The notes beneath the pieces are model-generated. The model had not been told where the DNA came from and did no database searches. It worked only from the letters and a program-made list of their open reading frames with translations. The position numbers and the translations under genes were made by a program. A stretch of 64,000 nucleotides of DNA from Alcanivorax nanhaiticus. GTDB taxonomy: Bacteria > Pseudomonadota > Gammaproteobacteria > Pseudomonadales > Alcanivoracaceae. Position 1 is the stretch's first letter; every line of letters starts with the position of its first letter. The stretch lies in NCBI RefSeq assembly GCF_000756665.1, contig NZ_ARXV01000007.1, positions 171,589 through 235,588 on the forward strand, read 5' to 3'. Positions 1-7,907 of this stretch are shown piece after piece.

Positions 1-1000
1 CTTCTGCCACCAGTACATCGCCACCGCCAGACACGGTGAGATTGTCCACGCCGGTGAGGATCGGATTGGCGGCGGTAGCGGCATCGTAAATCACCGTCAG
101 CTGGTTCAGGTTGGTGTCCAGCTGCCAGACCTTGTTATCGCCTTTTGTAGTGAAGTACACCTGGCCGTGGCTGTACCAGCAGCCCTCGCCGCCATCGAAG
201 GCGGTGCTTTGAGGTAATTGTTCACGAGTCGGGGTTTGCAGCAGACGCGGGTTGGGGTTGGGGACATCCAGCCAGCTCACATAGCCCTGTTCGTCCACGG
301 CGGCGGCTTGCAGGACGCCTTCATCCAGATTCAGCGAGCCGTCCTGGTTGACGCCCGCGGGGATGAATCGGTAGAAGCGGCCATCGCCTTCATCTTCAGT
401 GAGGTAGACCATATTGAAGACCGGGTCGACGGCGGCGGCCTCATGTTTGAAGTAACCCAGTCCGCGGCGCAATTGTGCCGCTTTTTGGCCGAGGGGATCG
501 CACTCATAGACCCGGCCGAAATCGGTTTCTTCACAGGATAACCAGGTATGCCATGGCGTCAGGCCGCCGGCGCAGTTCAGGTTGGTGCCGCCAAGAATGC
601 GGTAGGCATCATTCACTGAACCATCCGCATGAAAACGAATGGCACCGGCGCCGCCCCCCAGCAGACTGATCGTCTCACTGTTGGAAACATACACCCAGCC
701 GCCATCGTCCGTGGCAAAGGTGGCGCCACCGTCCGGGTAGCTGTGCCAGTGGTAACGAGTGCGGTTCCAGAAGCTGCGGCGTACGCGTTGGCCGGCGGCC
801 GCCACGATACGGGAAGAGAACCCTTGAGGAAGACGAATGCCATTGCTGTCGGGTGCCTGCAGAGGGCCCACCTCGGTGAGAGTACGGGCGGAAAGTGGCT
901 GGCTGATGGCCAGCAGACTGGGGCCCACGGCCAATACCGCGAGGCCACGGGAGCCCTGTTTCAGCAGGTCACGACGGGATAGCGTTGTCTTCTGGGACAT
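1..1000 (-). CDS. PhoX-type phosphatase / DUF839 protein, 5' part (runs off the window)
   Basis: The open minus-strand frame begins with an ATG at 998-1000 and continues beyond base 1, so only about 333 N-terminal residues are visible. Translation starts MSQKTTLSRRDLLKQG and carries the twin-arginine S-R-R-D-L pattern followed by a hydrophobic stretch, so Tat export to the periplasm is expected. The body contains T-P-W-H-T-W-L-S-C-E-E, close to the T-P-W-x-T-W-L-S-C-E-E signature of PhoX (PF05787) alkaline phosphatases, which are calcium/iron-dependent phosphomonoesterases. A purine-rich GGAGGAAGGGA lies just before the start. The role, phosphate release from organic phosphate, is inferred from the family. 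The C-terminal half and its metal ligands are not visible. Confidence 0.85.
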   Translation of the reverse strand, partial: MSQKTTLSRRDLLKQGSRGLAVLAVGPSLLAISQPLSARTLTEVGPLQAPDSNGIRLPQGFSSRIVAAAGQRVRRSFWNRTRYHWHSYPDGGATFATDDGGWVYVSNSETISLLGGGAGAIRFHADGSVNDAYRILGGTNLNCAGGLTPWHTWLSCEETDFGRVYECDPLGQKAAQLRRGLGYFKHEAAAVDPVFNMVYLTEDEGDGRFYRFIPAGVNQDGSLNLDEGVLQAAAVDEQGYVSWLDVPNPNPRLLQTPTREQLPQSTAFDGGEGCWYSHGQVYFTTKGDNKVWQLDTNLNQLTVIYDAATAANPILTGVDNLTVSGGGDVLVAE

Positions 1001-1201
1001 TTTCCCTTCCTCCATGAAGTGATCAAAGTGGTCAAGTTGGCGGCAGGGTACCGATCAAATGCGACAAAAAAGGTGACGTGGTGCATGGCATAACGCCATC
1101 AGGCATGACGCTGTTCACGTTTGAGCGAAATGTCATCGAAGATTCATCGTGATCTACGATCTTTTCCTTAGAGAATCCGCCGATGCACAGCGCAGAGAGG
1201 T

Positions 1202-1681
1202 TCACCTTGGAGGTGTGTAGGGTACTACCTTGATCAGCAGCGAAGGTTCCTGTTGCTGATGATCCGCCCTCACGCAACGCAATTCAAAGAGGCCGGCTAC
1301 ATCAAAGCGCCAGGGCAGGCTCACGGTGCTGCCGGGCTCACTCAGGCGGGTGTTGGGGTAATCCTTGCGGAGGTCCGGCATCAACCGGTGGATCAGGTTC
1401 TGGTCGCGCAGGGCGGTGTTGTCGCCAAGTGCAAACAGATGCCAGTCATCACTGTGGTTGGTGAAGGTGAGTGCCCGCGAGACGCCCTGTGGGAATGACA
1501 GTTGTGCTGGCTGCCAGCGTTTGCTGAACAGCACGGGGGTGGCCGTCAGTTGTCCGGGTTCACGCAGGGCGGTGCCGGCCGCCATGGGGATCTCGTCTGG
1601 CAGAATGCCATGACCCCAGCTACCCTGTGCCCACAAAAACGTGGTCAGCGCGACAAGTGCTCGTACCCGCAAAACCGTCAT
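1202..1681 (-). CDS. Secreted cupredoxin-like protein
   Basis: This 159-residue protein has an N-terminal signal peptide (hydrophobic core ALVALTTFLWAQ, likely cleaved near GSWG-HG). The mature part looks like a single beta-sandwich cupredoxin: N-H-S-D-D-W-H near the middle and F-E-L-R-C-V-R-A-D-H near the C-terminus, where type-1 copper proteins place Cys and His ligands. A classical C-terminal Met ligand is not obvious, so copper binding is an inference. It lies on the same strand as and upstream of the PhoX-like gene, 201 bases away, and is divergent from the ion-channel gene. The product could be an electron carrier, a copper-binding protein or a structural cupredoxin fold. Confidence 0.6.
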   Translation of the reverse strand: MTVLRVRALVALTTFLWAQGSWGHGILPDEIPMAAGTALREPGQLTATPVLFSKRWQPAQLSFPQGVSRALTFTNHSDDWHLFALGDNTALRDQNLIHRLMPDLRKDYPNTRLSEPGSTVSLPWRFDVAGLFELRCVRADHQQQEPSLLIKVVPYTPPR

Positions 1682-1704
1682 CCAAAATTGATCCAGGAGG
1701 GATA

Positions 1705-2769
1705 ATGTCGCTCAGAATCCGTGTTTTGGCCACCAGCTTGCTGTTGGTCATGGTGTCGCTGGTGCAAGCTGCACCCCTAACGGTAGCGGTAAAAGCCTCG
1801 CCACCCTTCAGTTTTCAGAGTGGTGAGCGCTGGGATGGTATCAGCGTGGAATTGTGGGAAAAGGTAGCTGAGCAGGCCGAGATTGAGTATCGCTACCGCC
1901 CCTATCGTAGCGTCAATGAAATGCTCGAAGCGGTAGAGCTGGGGCAAGCGGATTTGGCGGTTGGTGCCATCAGTGTGACGGCGGATCGTGAGCGGCGCCT
2001 GGACTTTTCCCAGCCCATGTTCCGAGGCGGATTGGGTATCGCCACCCGTAGTGAGCCCAGCGGCTGGCTGGTCACCCTGCGTAACCTGTTTACCTGGAAA
2101 TTCTTTTCAGCGGTGCTGGCGCTTGGGCTGGTGTTGTTGATCATTGGTGTGTTGATCTGGCTGTTCGAGCGCCGCCGTAATCCGGAGCAATTCGGTGGTT
2201 CCATGAGTCAAGGTATCGGCAATGGTTTCTGGTGGTCAGCGGTCACCATGACCACGGTGGGCTATGGCGACAAGGCTCCCGTGAGCCCGGCAGGGAGAGC
2301 ACTGGGTTTGATTTGGATGTTCGCCAGCATCATTACCATTTCCGGTTTTACTGCCGCGATTGCCTCCAGTGTCACGGTGAATAAATTACAGACCCGCATC
2401 AGTGGCGTATCGGATTTGCTCCGGGTTAACGTGGGGAGTGTGGCCAACACCAGTGGTGCCCAGTGGCTGGCGGCGCAGGGGATTCACTACAAACCCTACG
2501 ACAACCTCAAGCAGGGCATGCGCGCAGTCGCACTGGGGGAAATCGATGCCATGGTTTCCGATGCGCCAGTCATGCGTTACATGCTTCGCGATCGCGACGA
2601 CAAAAATCTGTTGGTGCTGCCGAATCTGATCCGTGAGGAAAGTTATGCGTTTGCGGTTGCTAACGAGAGCCCGTTACAGGAGCCATTGAATCTGGCCATG
2701 CTGAATGTATTGCCAACGGAAGAGTGGCGAATGATCCTCAACCGCTACCTTGGGAAAAACGATTCGTAG
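1705..2769 (+). CDS. Glutamate-receptor-like (GluR0-type) ligand-gated potassium channel
   Basis: A 354-residue protein with a signal peptide (residues 1-23), then half of a periplasmic binding domain of the SBP_bac_3 type (about 25-120), one transmembrane helix, a re-entrant pore with T-V-G-Y-G-D (about 190), a second helix, and the second half of the binding domain (about 235-350). This split-ligand-domain order is that of bacterial ionotropic glutamate receptors such as GluR0. The T-V-G-Y-G-D filter is typical of K+ selectivity. The likely ligand is an amino acid. I chose the ATG at 1705 because CAGGAGGG precedes it and the signal peptide starts there; an in-frame upstream ATG (1627) would overlap the divergent cupredoxin gene. 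Confidence 0.85.
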   Translation: MSLRIRVLATSLLLVMVSLVQAAPLTVAVKASPPFSFQSGERWDGISVELWEKVAEQAEIEYRYRPYRSVNEMLEAVELGQADLAVGAISVTADRERRLDFSQPMFRGGLGIATRSEPSGWLVTLRNLFTWKFFSAVLALGLVLLIIGVLIWLFERRRNPEQFGGSMSQGIGNGFWWSAVTMTTVGYGDKAPVSPAGRALGLIWMFASIITISGFTAAIASSVTVNKLQTRISGVSDLLRVNVGSVANTSGAQWLAAQGIHYKPYDNLKQGMRAVALGEIDAMVSDAPVMRYMLRDRDDKNLLVLPNLIREESYAFAVANESPLQEPLNLAMLNVLPTEEWRMILNRYLGKNDS

Positions 2770-3457
2770 ACCCTCCCGGCTCCGTTGTGCCGAACAGCGG
2801 AGCCAGCTCTGACAGATCATCCTCCAGATTCCAGTTGAGATGCTGGGCAATGGTTTTCAGCAATACCATGGCATTGACGGGGGCGTCCGAAAGATTGCGG
2901 TCATGGAAGCGTTTAACGAAACATTGATTGAGTTCGTTCAACGTTTGGTAGCGTTCGTTCAGCCCTGCCAGTGACGCCTGTTCTCCCTCCCGATTCTGCA
3001 CAATCTGTTGAAGCAGATAGAGGCTGGTACTGCGTACCAGGGTTTCTGTGTGAGAGCTAAGCGGAAGATGAAAACGCGCCATGGGGCGCAGGAATCGAGT
3101 GTGCGGGCAATCACTACTGGCGCATATCAGCCCGAACAGGGAGCCCAGCGCCCGTTGCAATGTGGTGTCCTGCTGGTAATTGCGCGGCTCGGTTTTCACT
3201 TCCAGCGAGATCGTCCGGTAGGACTCCCCTGAAGGTAACCGGGGTAACAGATAAGCCAGGTTGCGGGCAATCGGGCAATAGGCATGGGTGTCGGTGGTCA
3301 GGGGGCAATGGCTGCACTGGCAATAGTCCAGCTTTGCCCAGGCAGGGGGGGAGAAGTCGTCCGGTACAGCAATGGAGTGATCTTCCTGCAAATGAATCGG
3401 GATGCGGACATCTGTGCCATTCGCATCCTGAATCCGGTAGAGGATATCAGGCTGCAT
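2738..3457 (-). CDS. Cysteine-rich protein of unknown function, paralogue 1
   Basis: 239 residues, no signal peptide or membrane segment. It belongs to the same family as the protein at 40983-41975: both begin D-I-(L/I)-Y-R and share Y-x-Q-C-x-H-C-P-L-(T/S)-T followed by C-P-(I/L)-A, then C-P-x-T-x-F-x-x-P and A-R-F-H-L-P-L. The C-x2-C-x9-C cluster with nearby His suggests a bound metal ion, which is inference. The ATG at 3457 lies inside the histidine kinase gene (11-base overlap with its end), preceded by GTGAGG, so translation is probably coupled; it matches the N-terminus of the paralogue better than the GTG at 3466. The operon order is response regulator, kinase, this gene. I do not recognise a function. 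Its 3' end overlaps the end of the convergent channel gene by 32 bases. Confidence 0.8.
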   Translation of the reverse strand: MQPDILYRIQDANGTDVRIPIHLQEDHSIAVPDDFSPPAWAKLDYCQCSHCPLTTDTHAYCPIARNLAYLLPRLPSGESYRTISLEVKTEPRNYQQDTTLQRALGSLFGLICASSDCPHTRFLRPMARFHLPLSSHTETLVRSTSLYLLQQIVQNREGEQASLAGLNERYQTLNELNQCFVKRFHDRNLSDAPVNAMVLLKTIAQHLNWNLEDDLSELAPLFGTTEPGGSTNRFSQGSG

Positions 3458-4907
3458 GAGCCTCACCGCGTTGGCGGCGTGGTAACTGGATCGTGAAGGT
3501 GGTGCCTTCGCCCTGCTGACTTTTCACCGACATGCTGCCCCCGTGCTGCTGAATGATGTCATGGGAAATAGACAACCCCAGCCCGGTGCCCTGCCCAATG
3601 GGCTTGGTGGTAAAGAACGGCTCGAAGATCTGGTCAATCTTGTCATCGGGAATCCCGGGGCCGTCATCCGCGATGTTCAGGGTGAACCATTCATCATCGC
3701 AGCTTACCTCAATGCGGATTTTTCCCTTGCCCTGAATCGCCTGGGCGGTGTTGACGAACAGGTTCATGAACACCTGGGAAAGCTGGCTTTCCGATCCCTG
3801 CAGGGCTGGCAGGTCTTCCGGGATCTGTCGCTCAACCGTAATCCGGTTCTTCAGCTCGTGTCGGGCCAGATTCAGTGACGAATCAATGCAGTCGGCAAGA
3901 GAAATGGATGAGAACTTGTCCGGCTGATTATGGGAAAAGTGTTTCAGATCGCGAATGATTTTCTTGATCCGGTCGATGCCTTCCACCGTTTCATGCACCA
4001 GGATTTCCTGGTCATCCAGCATGAAATCCAGCTTCTTTCTCTCTGGTATATCGCCGCCTTCAATGGCCAGAAAGCGGTCAAACTTCTCTGCGGTAATACG
4101 CTTTTCCAGCCCGCGGATTACTCCGCTCATGGCAGTCAGATATTCCTTGCAACGATTGATGTTGGAGGCCAGGAAGGCAATCGGGTTGTTAATCTCATGG
4201 GCGATGCCCGCCGAGATGGTGCCCAGGGATGCCATTTTTTCGGAATGCAGCAACAAAGACTCCACTTCATTGAGCTTCTGGTCCTTGTCCATCACTGCCT
4301 GGTGCAGTTCCGAATTTTCCGCCTTGATCTCGGTAATATCGGTGCCGAAATAAATGTAGCCGTCATCTTCATCGGAAATGTAGGAAAGCGGGAACAGGAA
4401 CATGTTCATCCAGTACACCGAGCCATCCGGACGGCGGTTGCAGACTTCGCCATTCCATACACCGGAAAGTGCCCGTTCGCACTGCATTACGCCAGCGCCA
4501 GACGGCAACATATCCGCCGCCGGATGATTCACCGCTTCCGGCTTGCCGATAAGTTGCTGGAAGGAAAAACCGCTCAGCGACAGGAACTTGCCGTTGGCGA
4601 AAGTGATCATCCCATCGCGATTGGTGGTGAGCACACAGTACTCATCGATAATCCTGCCCAGTGGCCCGAGTGCCTGCTTGTTGAGTTTGTGCTCATCGGC
4701 ATTCACTTCAATCAGCCGCAGCCGCCGCCCGAAGGTGTCATTGGTCAGTGAGGAAAACTCGCTTAGCCGGGCCTCCACGTTCATGGAAGTCCGATAAGTC
4801 TTGTAGAGAAAGAAAATAATGATCAGCAGGATCAGTGTCGAGGCAATGAGGAACAGTCCCTGTGCTTCAATGCCCATGATGTCTGAAGATGCCCAGATTG
4901 TTTCCAT
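3447..4907 (-). CDS. PAS-containing membrane sensor histidine kinase
   Basis: 486 residues. A single N-terminal transmembrane helix (about 14-34) is followed by a short linker, a PAS domain (about 90-195, with [12 protein letters not shown]), a coiled coil, a HisKA dimerisation domain with the phospho-acceptor in G-I-A-H-E-I-N-N-P, and a HATPase_c domain with the N, G1 (D-D-G-P-G-I-P) and G2 (G-T-G-L-G-L-S) boxes. The H-E-I-N-N-P motif places it with the PAS/NtrB-like kinases. AAAGGG precedes the ATG. The response-regulator gene lies 29 bases upstream on the same strand and the cysteine-rich gene overlaps its 3' end, so the three probably form one operon. The signal is unknown; the PAS domain lies on the cytoplasmic side. 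Confidence 0.9.
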   Translation of the reverse strand: METIWASSDIMGIEAQGLFLIASTLILLIIIFFLYKTYRTSMNVEARLSEFSSLTNDTFGRRLRLIEVNADEHKLNKQALGPLGRIIDEYCVLTTNRDGMITFANGKFLSLSGFSFQQLIGKPEAVNHPAADMLPSGAGVMQCERALSGVWNGEVCNRRPDGSVYWMNMFLFPLSYISDEDDGYIYFGTDITEIKAENSELHQAVMDKDQKLNEVESLLLHSEKMASLGTISAGIAHEINNPIAFLASNINRCKEYLTAMSGVIRGLEKRITAEKFDRFLAIEGGDIPERKKLDFMLDDQEILVHETVEGIDRIKKIIRDLKHFSHNQPDKFSSISLADCIDSSLNLARHELKNRITVERQIPEDLPALQGSESQLSQVFMNLFVNTAQAIQGKGKIRIEVSCDDEWFTLNIADDGPGIPDDKIDQIFEPFFTTKPIGQGTGLGLSISHDIIQQHGGSMSVKSQQGEGTTFTIQLPRRQRGEAHAA

Positions 4908-4936
4908 GGCCCTTTACCGCATATATCGGGGTGAAT

Positions 4937-5386
4937 TCAGTCGCCAAGCCCCAGGCTCTGCAATGCTTTTTCCTGTTCGCGGACTTTCTGCGCCAGGATG
5001 CGATTTTCCAGCAGGATGTCGTGGAACCTCATGCCTTCGCGTAGTGCTTCCAGAAGTTGCTTGTCTTCCCAGGGTTTGGGAATAAAGCGGAATGCACCGG
5101 CCTTGTTGATGGCGGACATGACGGTTTCGATATCAATCACGCCAGTGAGCAGAATGCGGATGGCATCAGGTTGCAGTTCGCGAATTTCCTGCAACAACTC
5201 CACCCCGTTCATCTCCGGCATCATGAAGTCCGTGACAACGGCATCGAACACGGTGGTGCGGGCGCGACGTAATGCCTCGTGGGGGTCTTGGTAGGTTTCC
5301 ACCTGCCAGTCGGTATTCAATGACAGGGTGCGATGCAGGGCCTTGAGGATGTAATCCTCATCATCAACGAGCATGATCTGATACAT
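4937..5386 (-). CDS. Stand-alone receiver-domain response regulator
   Basis: 149 residues: one receiver domain with the acidic pair D-D-E near residue 8, the phospho-accepting aspartate in V-V-T-D-F-M-M-P-E-M-N-G, conserved Thr in L-L-T-G and Lys in P-K-P-W. The K-P-W-E-D-K-Q-L pattern is that of receivers linked to RpfG/HD-GYP type regulators, but no output domain follows, only a short coiled-coil tail. The ATG at 5386 is preceded by AAAGGGAGC; an in-frame upstream ATG at 5419 has no such site. It lies just upstream of the PAS kinase on the same strand and is most likely its cognate partner, relaying phosphate to a protein rather than to DNA. Confidence 0.88.
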   Translation of the reverse strand: MYQIMLVDDEDYILKALHRTLSLNTDWQVETYQDPHEALRRARTTVFDAVVTDFMMPEMNGVELLQEIRELQPDAIRILLTGVIDIETVMSAINKAGAFRFIPKPWEDKQLLEALREGMRFHDILLENRILAQKVREQEKALQSLGLGD

Positions 5387-5588
5387 GGTAGCTCCCTTTG
5401 AGTCAGGCAGTGCTGGCATCCTGCCGGCACACTGAATGAACGACCGATCAAATCGTCGGCCTTACCTGAACGATACGCCTGCAAAAAGGGGGAAACAATT
5501 CATTGCCCGGCCGTGACAGACCCAGTCATGCAGCCCCGCCAACCGTCGGTCGGTAGCAATGCAAAAATACGGGTAAAAAATAGGGTTT

Positions 5589-6011
5589 TCAGGCCGTTTT
5601 CAAGATGGATTTAGTCACTGATCCGGTGGCGATCAGACGCTCTTCTCCTGCCTCATTCACGGCAAAGGCTTCTGTCCGCATGGCGGCCAGTGTGCGGCCA
5701 ATTCGATCTGTCCTGGCGCGCAATAAAACCGACTCGTTTTTCTTGGCGGCACGCAGCACGCTGCTGTGGGTTTCCACCGTCACCGGCGCTTGATCGTCAT
5801 TGAGTAACGATGCCGCCGCAAAGAAGCAGCTGACGTCCATCAGCGCATAGAGAATGCCGCCATGCAGTGTGCCCAGTGGGCTGGCAGTAAAGTCGTTCAC
5901 CTGGAATCGTAGTTCACTGGTGCCCTCAGCGGCGTGCAGCAGTTCCAGTTCGCAGGCACGGTGCAGCGGATGGGCAAGCACATCGTCGCGAACAACATCA
6001 AGGCGGCTCAT
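5589..6011 (-). CDS. PaaI-family hotdog thioesterase
   Basis: 140 residues forming one hotdog fold. The stretch G-T-L-H-G-G-I-L-Y-A-L-M-D matches the PaaI/4HBT signature H-G-G-x3-x2-D, where the Asp/Glu and main-chain glycines of the family bind the thioester. The family hydrolyses acyl-CoA or aryl-CoA thioesters; the substrate here cannot be told. AAGGAG precedes the ATG. The gene stands alone, divergent from the metal-efflux operon. Confidence 0.8.
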   Translation of the reverse strand: MSRLDVVRDDVLAHPLHRACELELLHAAEGTSELRFQVNDFTASPLGTLHGGILYALMDVSCFFAAASLLNDDQAPVTVETHSSVLRAAKKNESVLLRARTDRIGRTLAAMRTEAFAVNEAGEERLIATGSVTKSILKTA

Positions 6012-6151
6012 GGCATTTCTCCTTCAGTGAAATGAGCGGGAGACACTCTGCCTGCATTCCGCTGTGCTGTGAATGACCGCTGGGAACCTCTTCGCTTGAC
6101 CTGAGTCTCAATGATGTCGAAGATAGCCCCTCACCCCACATTGGCGAATCC

Positions 6152-6463
6152 ATGAAATCACTGGTCTGGACATTGCTGCTGATCATCTGCACCCACGTGC
6201 TGGTGCTCGATGCCGTGCATCATGAACATGATGCCGGGGCAGACTATGCCCAGTCCCTGAGTGATGACAGCCACCAGCAGGAGCGCGTCCAACTGGATGT
6301 GTTGGACCAGGGCGCAGAGCACTGCTGCCAGTGCCACGGCTTCATGGCTGGTGTGGATTGCCCGCCTGCACGACAGCCAGCGCCAGTCACCGCGCTGCTC
6401 GGCTGGCGCCCGGATCTTCCCGACGCCCCCCCGGAATCCCCGTTCCGCCCTCCTATCGCCTGA
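6152..6463 (+). CDS. Small secreted Cys/His-rich protein heading the metal-efflux operon
   Basis: 103 residues with an N-terminal hydrophobic segment (K-S-L-V-W-T-L-L-L-I-I-C-T), then a His/Asp-rich stretch (V-H-H-E-H-D) and a Cys cluster (H-C-C-Q-C-H-G-F ... D-C-P-P). The arrangement suggests an exported or membrane-anchored metal-binding peptide. It lies 87 bases before czcC on the same strand, where small proteins of this kind often sit in Czc/Cus-type operons. The tail is proline-rich and low in complexity. Function is inferred only from composition and position; a good ribosome-binding site is not evident. Confidence 0.6.
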   Translation: MKSLVWTLLLIICTHVLVLDAVHHEHDAGADYAQSLSDDSHQQERVQLDVLDQGAEHCCQCHGFMAGVDCPPARQPAPVTALLGWRPDLPDAPPESPFRPPIA

Positions 6464-6550
6464 TCGTTCTGACGTTTCGTTTGCAGTGATGTGTCCCGTG
6501 TCGGGTCGTTCACTGTGATTCATCGTGTCTGAATTATCAGGAGACTTCCC

Positions 6551-7801
6551 ATGGGAAGCCGTTACCTCGTGCGTGTCAGTGTCATGCTGACCGTACTGTG
6601 TGGCGCGCCATTGGCCGCCAGCGCGACTGTCGATCAGCATTCAGCAGCGCAATCGCAATGGGCGCAATGGGTGCGCCAGCAAGTCCAGCAGTTGCCCGCC
6701 AGCCGTGCCATCCAGGCACGGCGAGAGCAGTGGCTGGCAGAAAGCCGTGGGGCAGAGCAACCGCTCTATAACCCCAATCTCAATATCAACTATGAAGACA
6801 GTGCCGAGGTCACCCAGACCGTGGGCCTCAGTCAGACTCTGGACTGGTCTGGCAAGGCGCGGGCCAGTCGCGATGTCAGTGCTGTGCGTCAGACGCTGGC
6901 GGACCTGCGTGCGCAAAAGGCGCGGGCCGATCTGTTGGCGCAATCGCTTCAGGCATTGGTCGCCTGGGATGCCGCCCAGGCACGATTGCAGGCCGCCCGC
7001 CAGCAGGAGCAGCAGCTCACCGAACTCACCGAACTGATCCGTCGTCGCCAGCAGGCCGGTGATGTGGGGCAGGTGGATGCCAGCCTCACCCTGCTATCGG
7101 TGGGGCAGGCCCAGCAATCGCTGGCCGAAGCGGAAGCCAGTGCCACCCGGGCACAAACCCGGTTGCGCGAAGTGATGGCGTTGTCCGCTCCCGCCTATGG
7201 GTTGCCACAGGACGGCTTCACTTCAGCGGGTGCCGTCACGGGCTCGCCCGATGTGCGCCTGCCAGCCAACTACGATCTGCAGCTGGCGGAACAGCAACTG
7301 GCGTTGGCCGAGCAGGGCGTCACCATCGCCAACAAGCAGCGTAATGCCGACCCTTCCCTGGGGGTGTACGTGGGCAAGGAGGGTGACGACAACCTGTGGG
7401 GCGTGGACCTCAGCTTGCCGCTGAAATTCTTCAACACCGACAAGCCTGCCTACCAACAGGCACTGGCCGACAGCGATGCCCGCCGTGCCCTGCTGGAGAA
7501 AACCCGCAACGATATCAGCGCCCGCCTGCAAGGCGCGCTCGACAACGCGCAGCAACAACAGCAGCGCTGGGACAACTGGCAGCAACTGGCGCAACCCTCG
7601 TTGAGCGATAACGACGCCCTGCTCAAACGTGTCTGGCAACAGGGCGAGCTCACCACCCAGAACTACCTGCTGGCGCTCAATCAGAGCCTCGACACCCGCC
7701 TGTCCGGCATCGCCCTGCGCGAAGCCATGCAGCAAGCCTGGATCGACTGGCTCCAGCAAAGCGCCCAGCTGGATGAGTGGTTAGCCGCACTGGCGGATTA
7801 A
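6551..7801 (+). CDS. czcC: CzcC-type outer-membrane factor of a heavy-metal RND efflux pump
   Basis: 416 residues, with a signal peptide ending near A-A-S-A and two tandem outer-membrane-efflux (TolC, PF02321) repeats rich in long Gln/Ala/Leu helices, for example A-L-A-E-Q-G-V-T-I-A-N. This is the channel that spans the outer membrane in tripartite exporters. AGGAGACTTCCC precedes the ATG. It is followed by the adaptor and pump genes, so it is assigned to the same operon. Length fits CzcC/CusC proteins (about 400-470 residues). The metal transported is judged from the pump, not from this subunit. Confidence 0.85.
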   Translation: MGSRYLVRVSVMLTVLCGAPLAASATVDQHSAAQSQWAQWVRQQVQQLPASRAIQARREQWLAESRGAEQPLYNPNLNINYEDSAEVTQTVGLSQTLDWSGKARASRDVSAVRQTLADLRAQKARADLLAQSLQALVAWDAAQARLQAARQQEQQLTELTELIRRRQQAGDVGQVDASLTLLSVGQAQQSLAEAEASATRAQTRLREVMALSAPAYGLPQDGFTSAGAVTGSPDVRLPANYDLQLAEQQLALAEQGVTIANKQRNADPSLGVYVGKEGDDNLWGVDLSLPLKFFNTDKPAYQQALADSDARRALLEKTRNDISARLQGALDNAQQQQQRWDNWQQLAQPSLSDNDALLKRVWQQGELTTQNYLLALNQSLDTRLSGIALREAMQQAWIDWLQQSAQLDEWLAALAD

Positions 7802-7807
7802 TTGTTT

Positions 7808-7887
7808 TGTAGGAGCGGCGCTTGAGCCGCGAAGAAATTGGCACTGCATGCCGTGTAACGCTTCGCGGCTCAAGCGCCGCTCCTACA
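7808..7887. repeat. REP-like perfect 27-bp inverted repeat
   Basis: Bases 7808-7834 and 7861-7887 are exact reverse complements, separated by 26 bases. Each arm contains TAGGAGCGGCGCTTGAGCCG, which resembles the REP sequences of pseudomonads (GTAGGAGCGGCTT... type). The pair fills nearly the whole 106-base gap between czcC and czcB and would fold in RNA into a very stable hairpin ending 20 bases before the czcB start. It has no U-tract. It may be a mobile REP pair left by a RAYT enzyme, and may dampen or stabilise the operon mRNA. Confidence 0.85.
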
Positions 7888-7907
7888 TAAAAAATGGGAA
7901 ATTTTTT

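Noticed and set aside
6096..6124. MerR-type operator before the efflux operon
   Set aside because: TTGACC is present but the downstream dyad and -10 box are not convincing.
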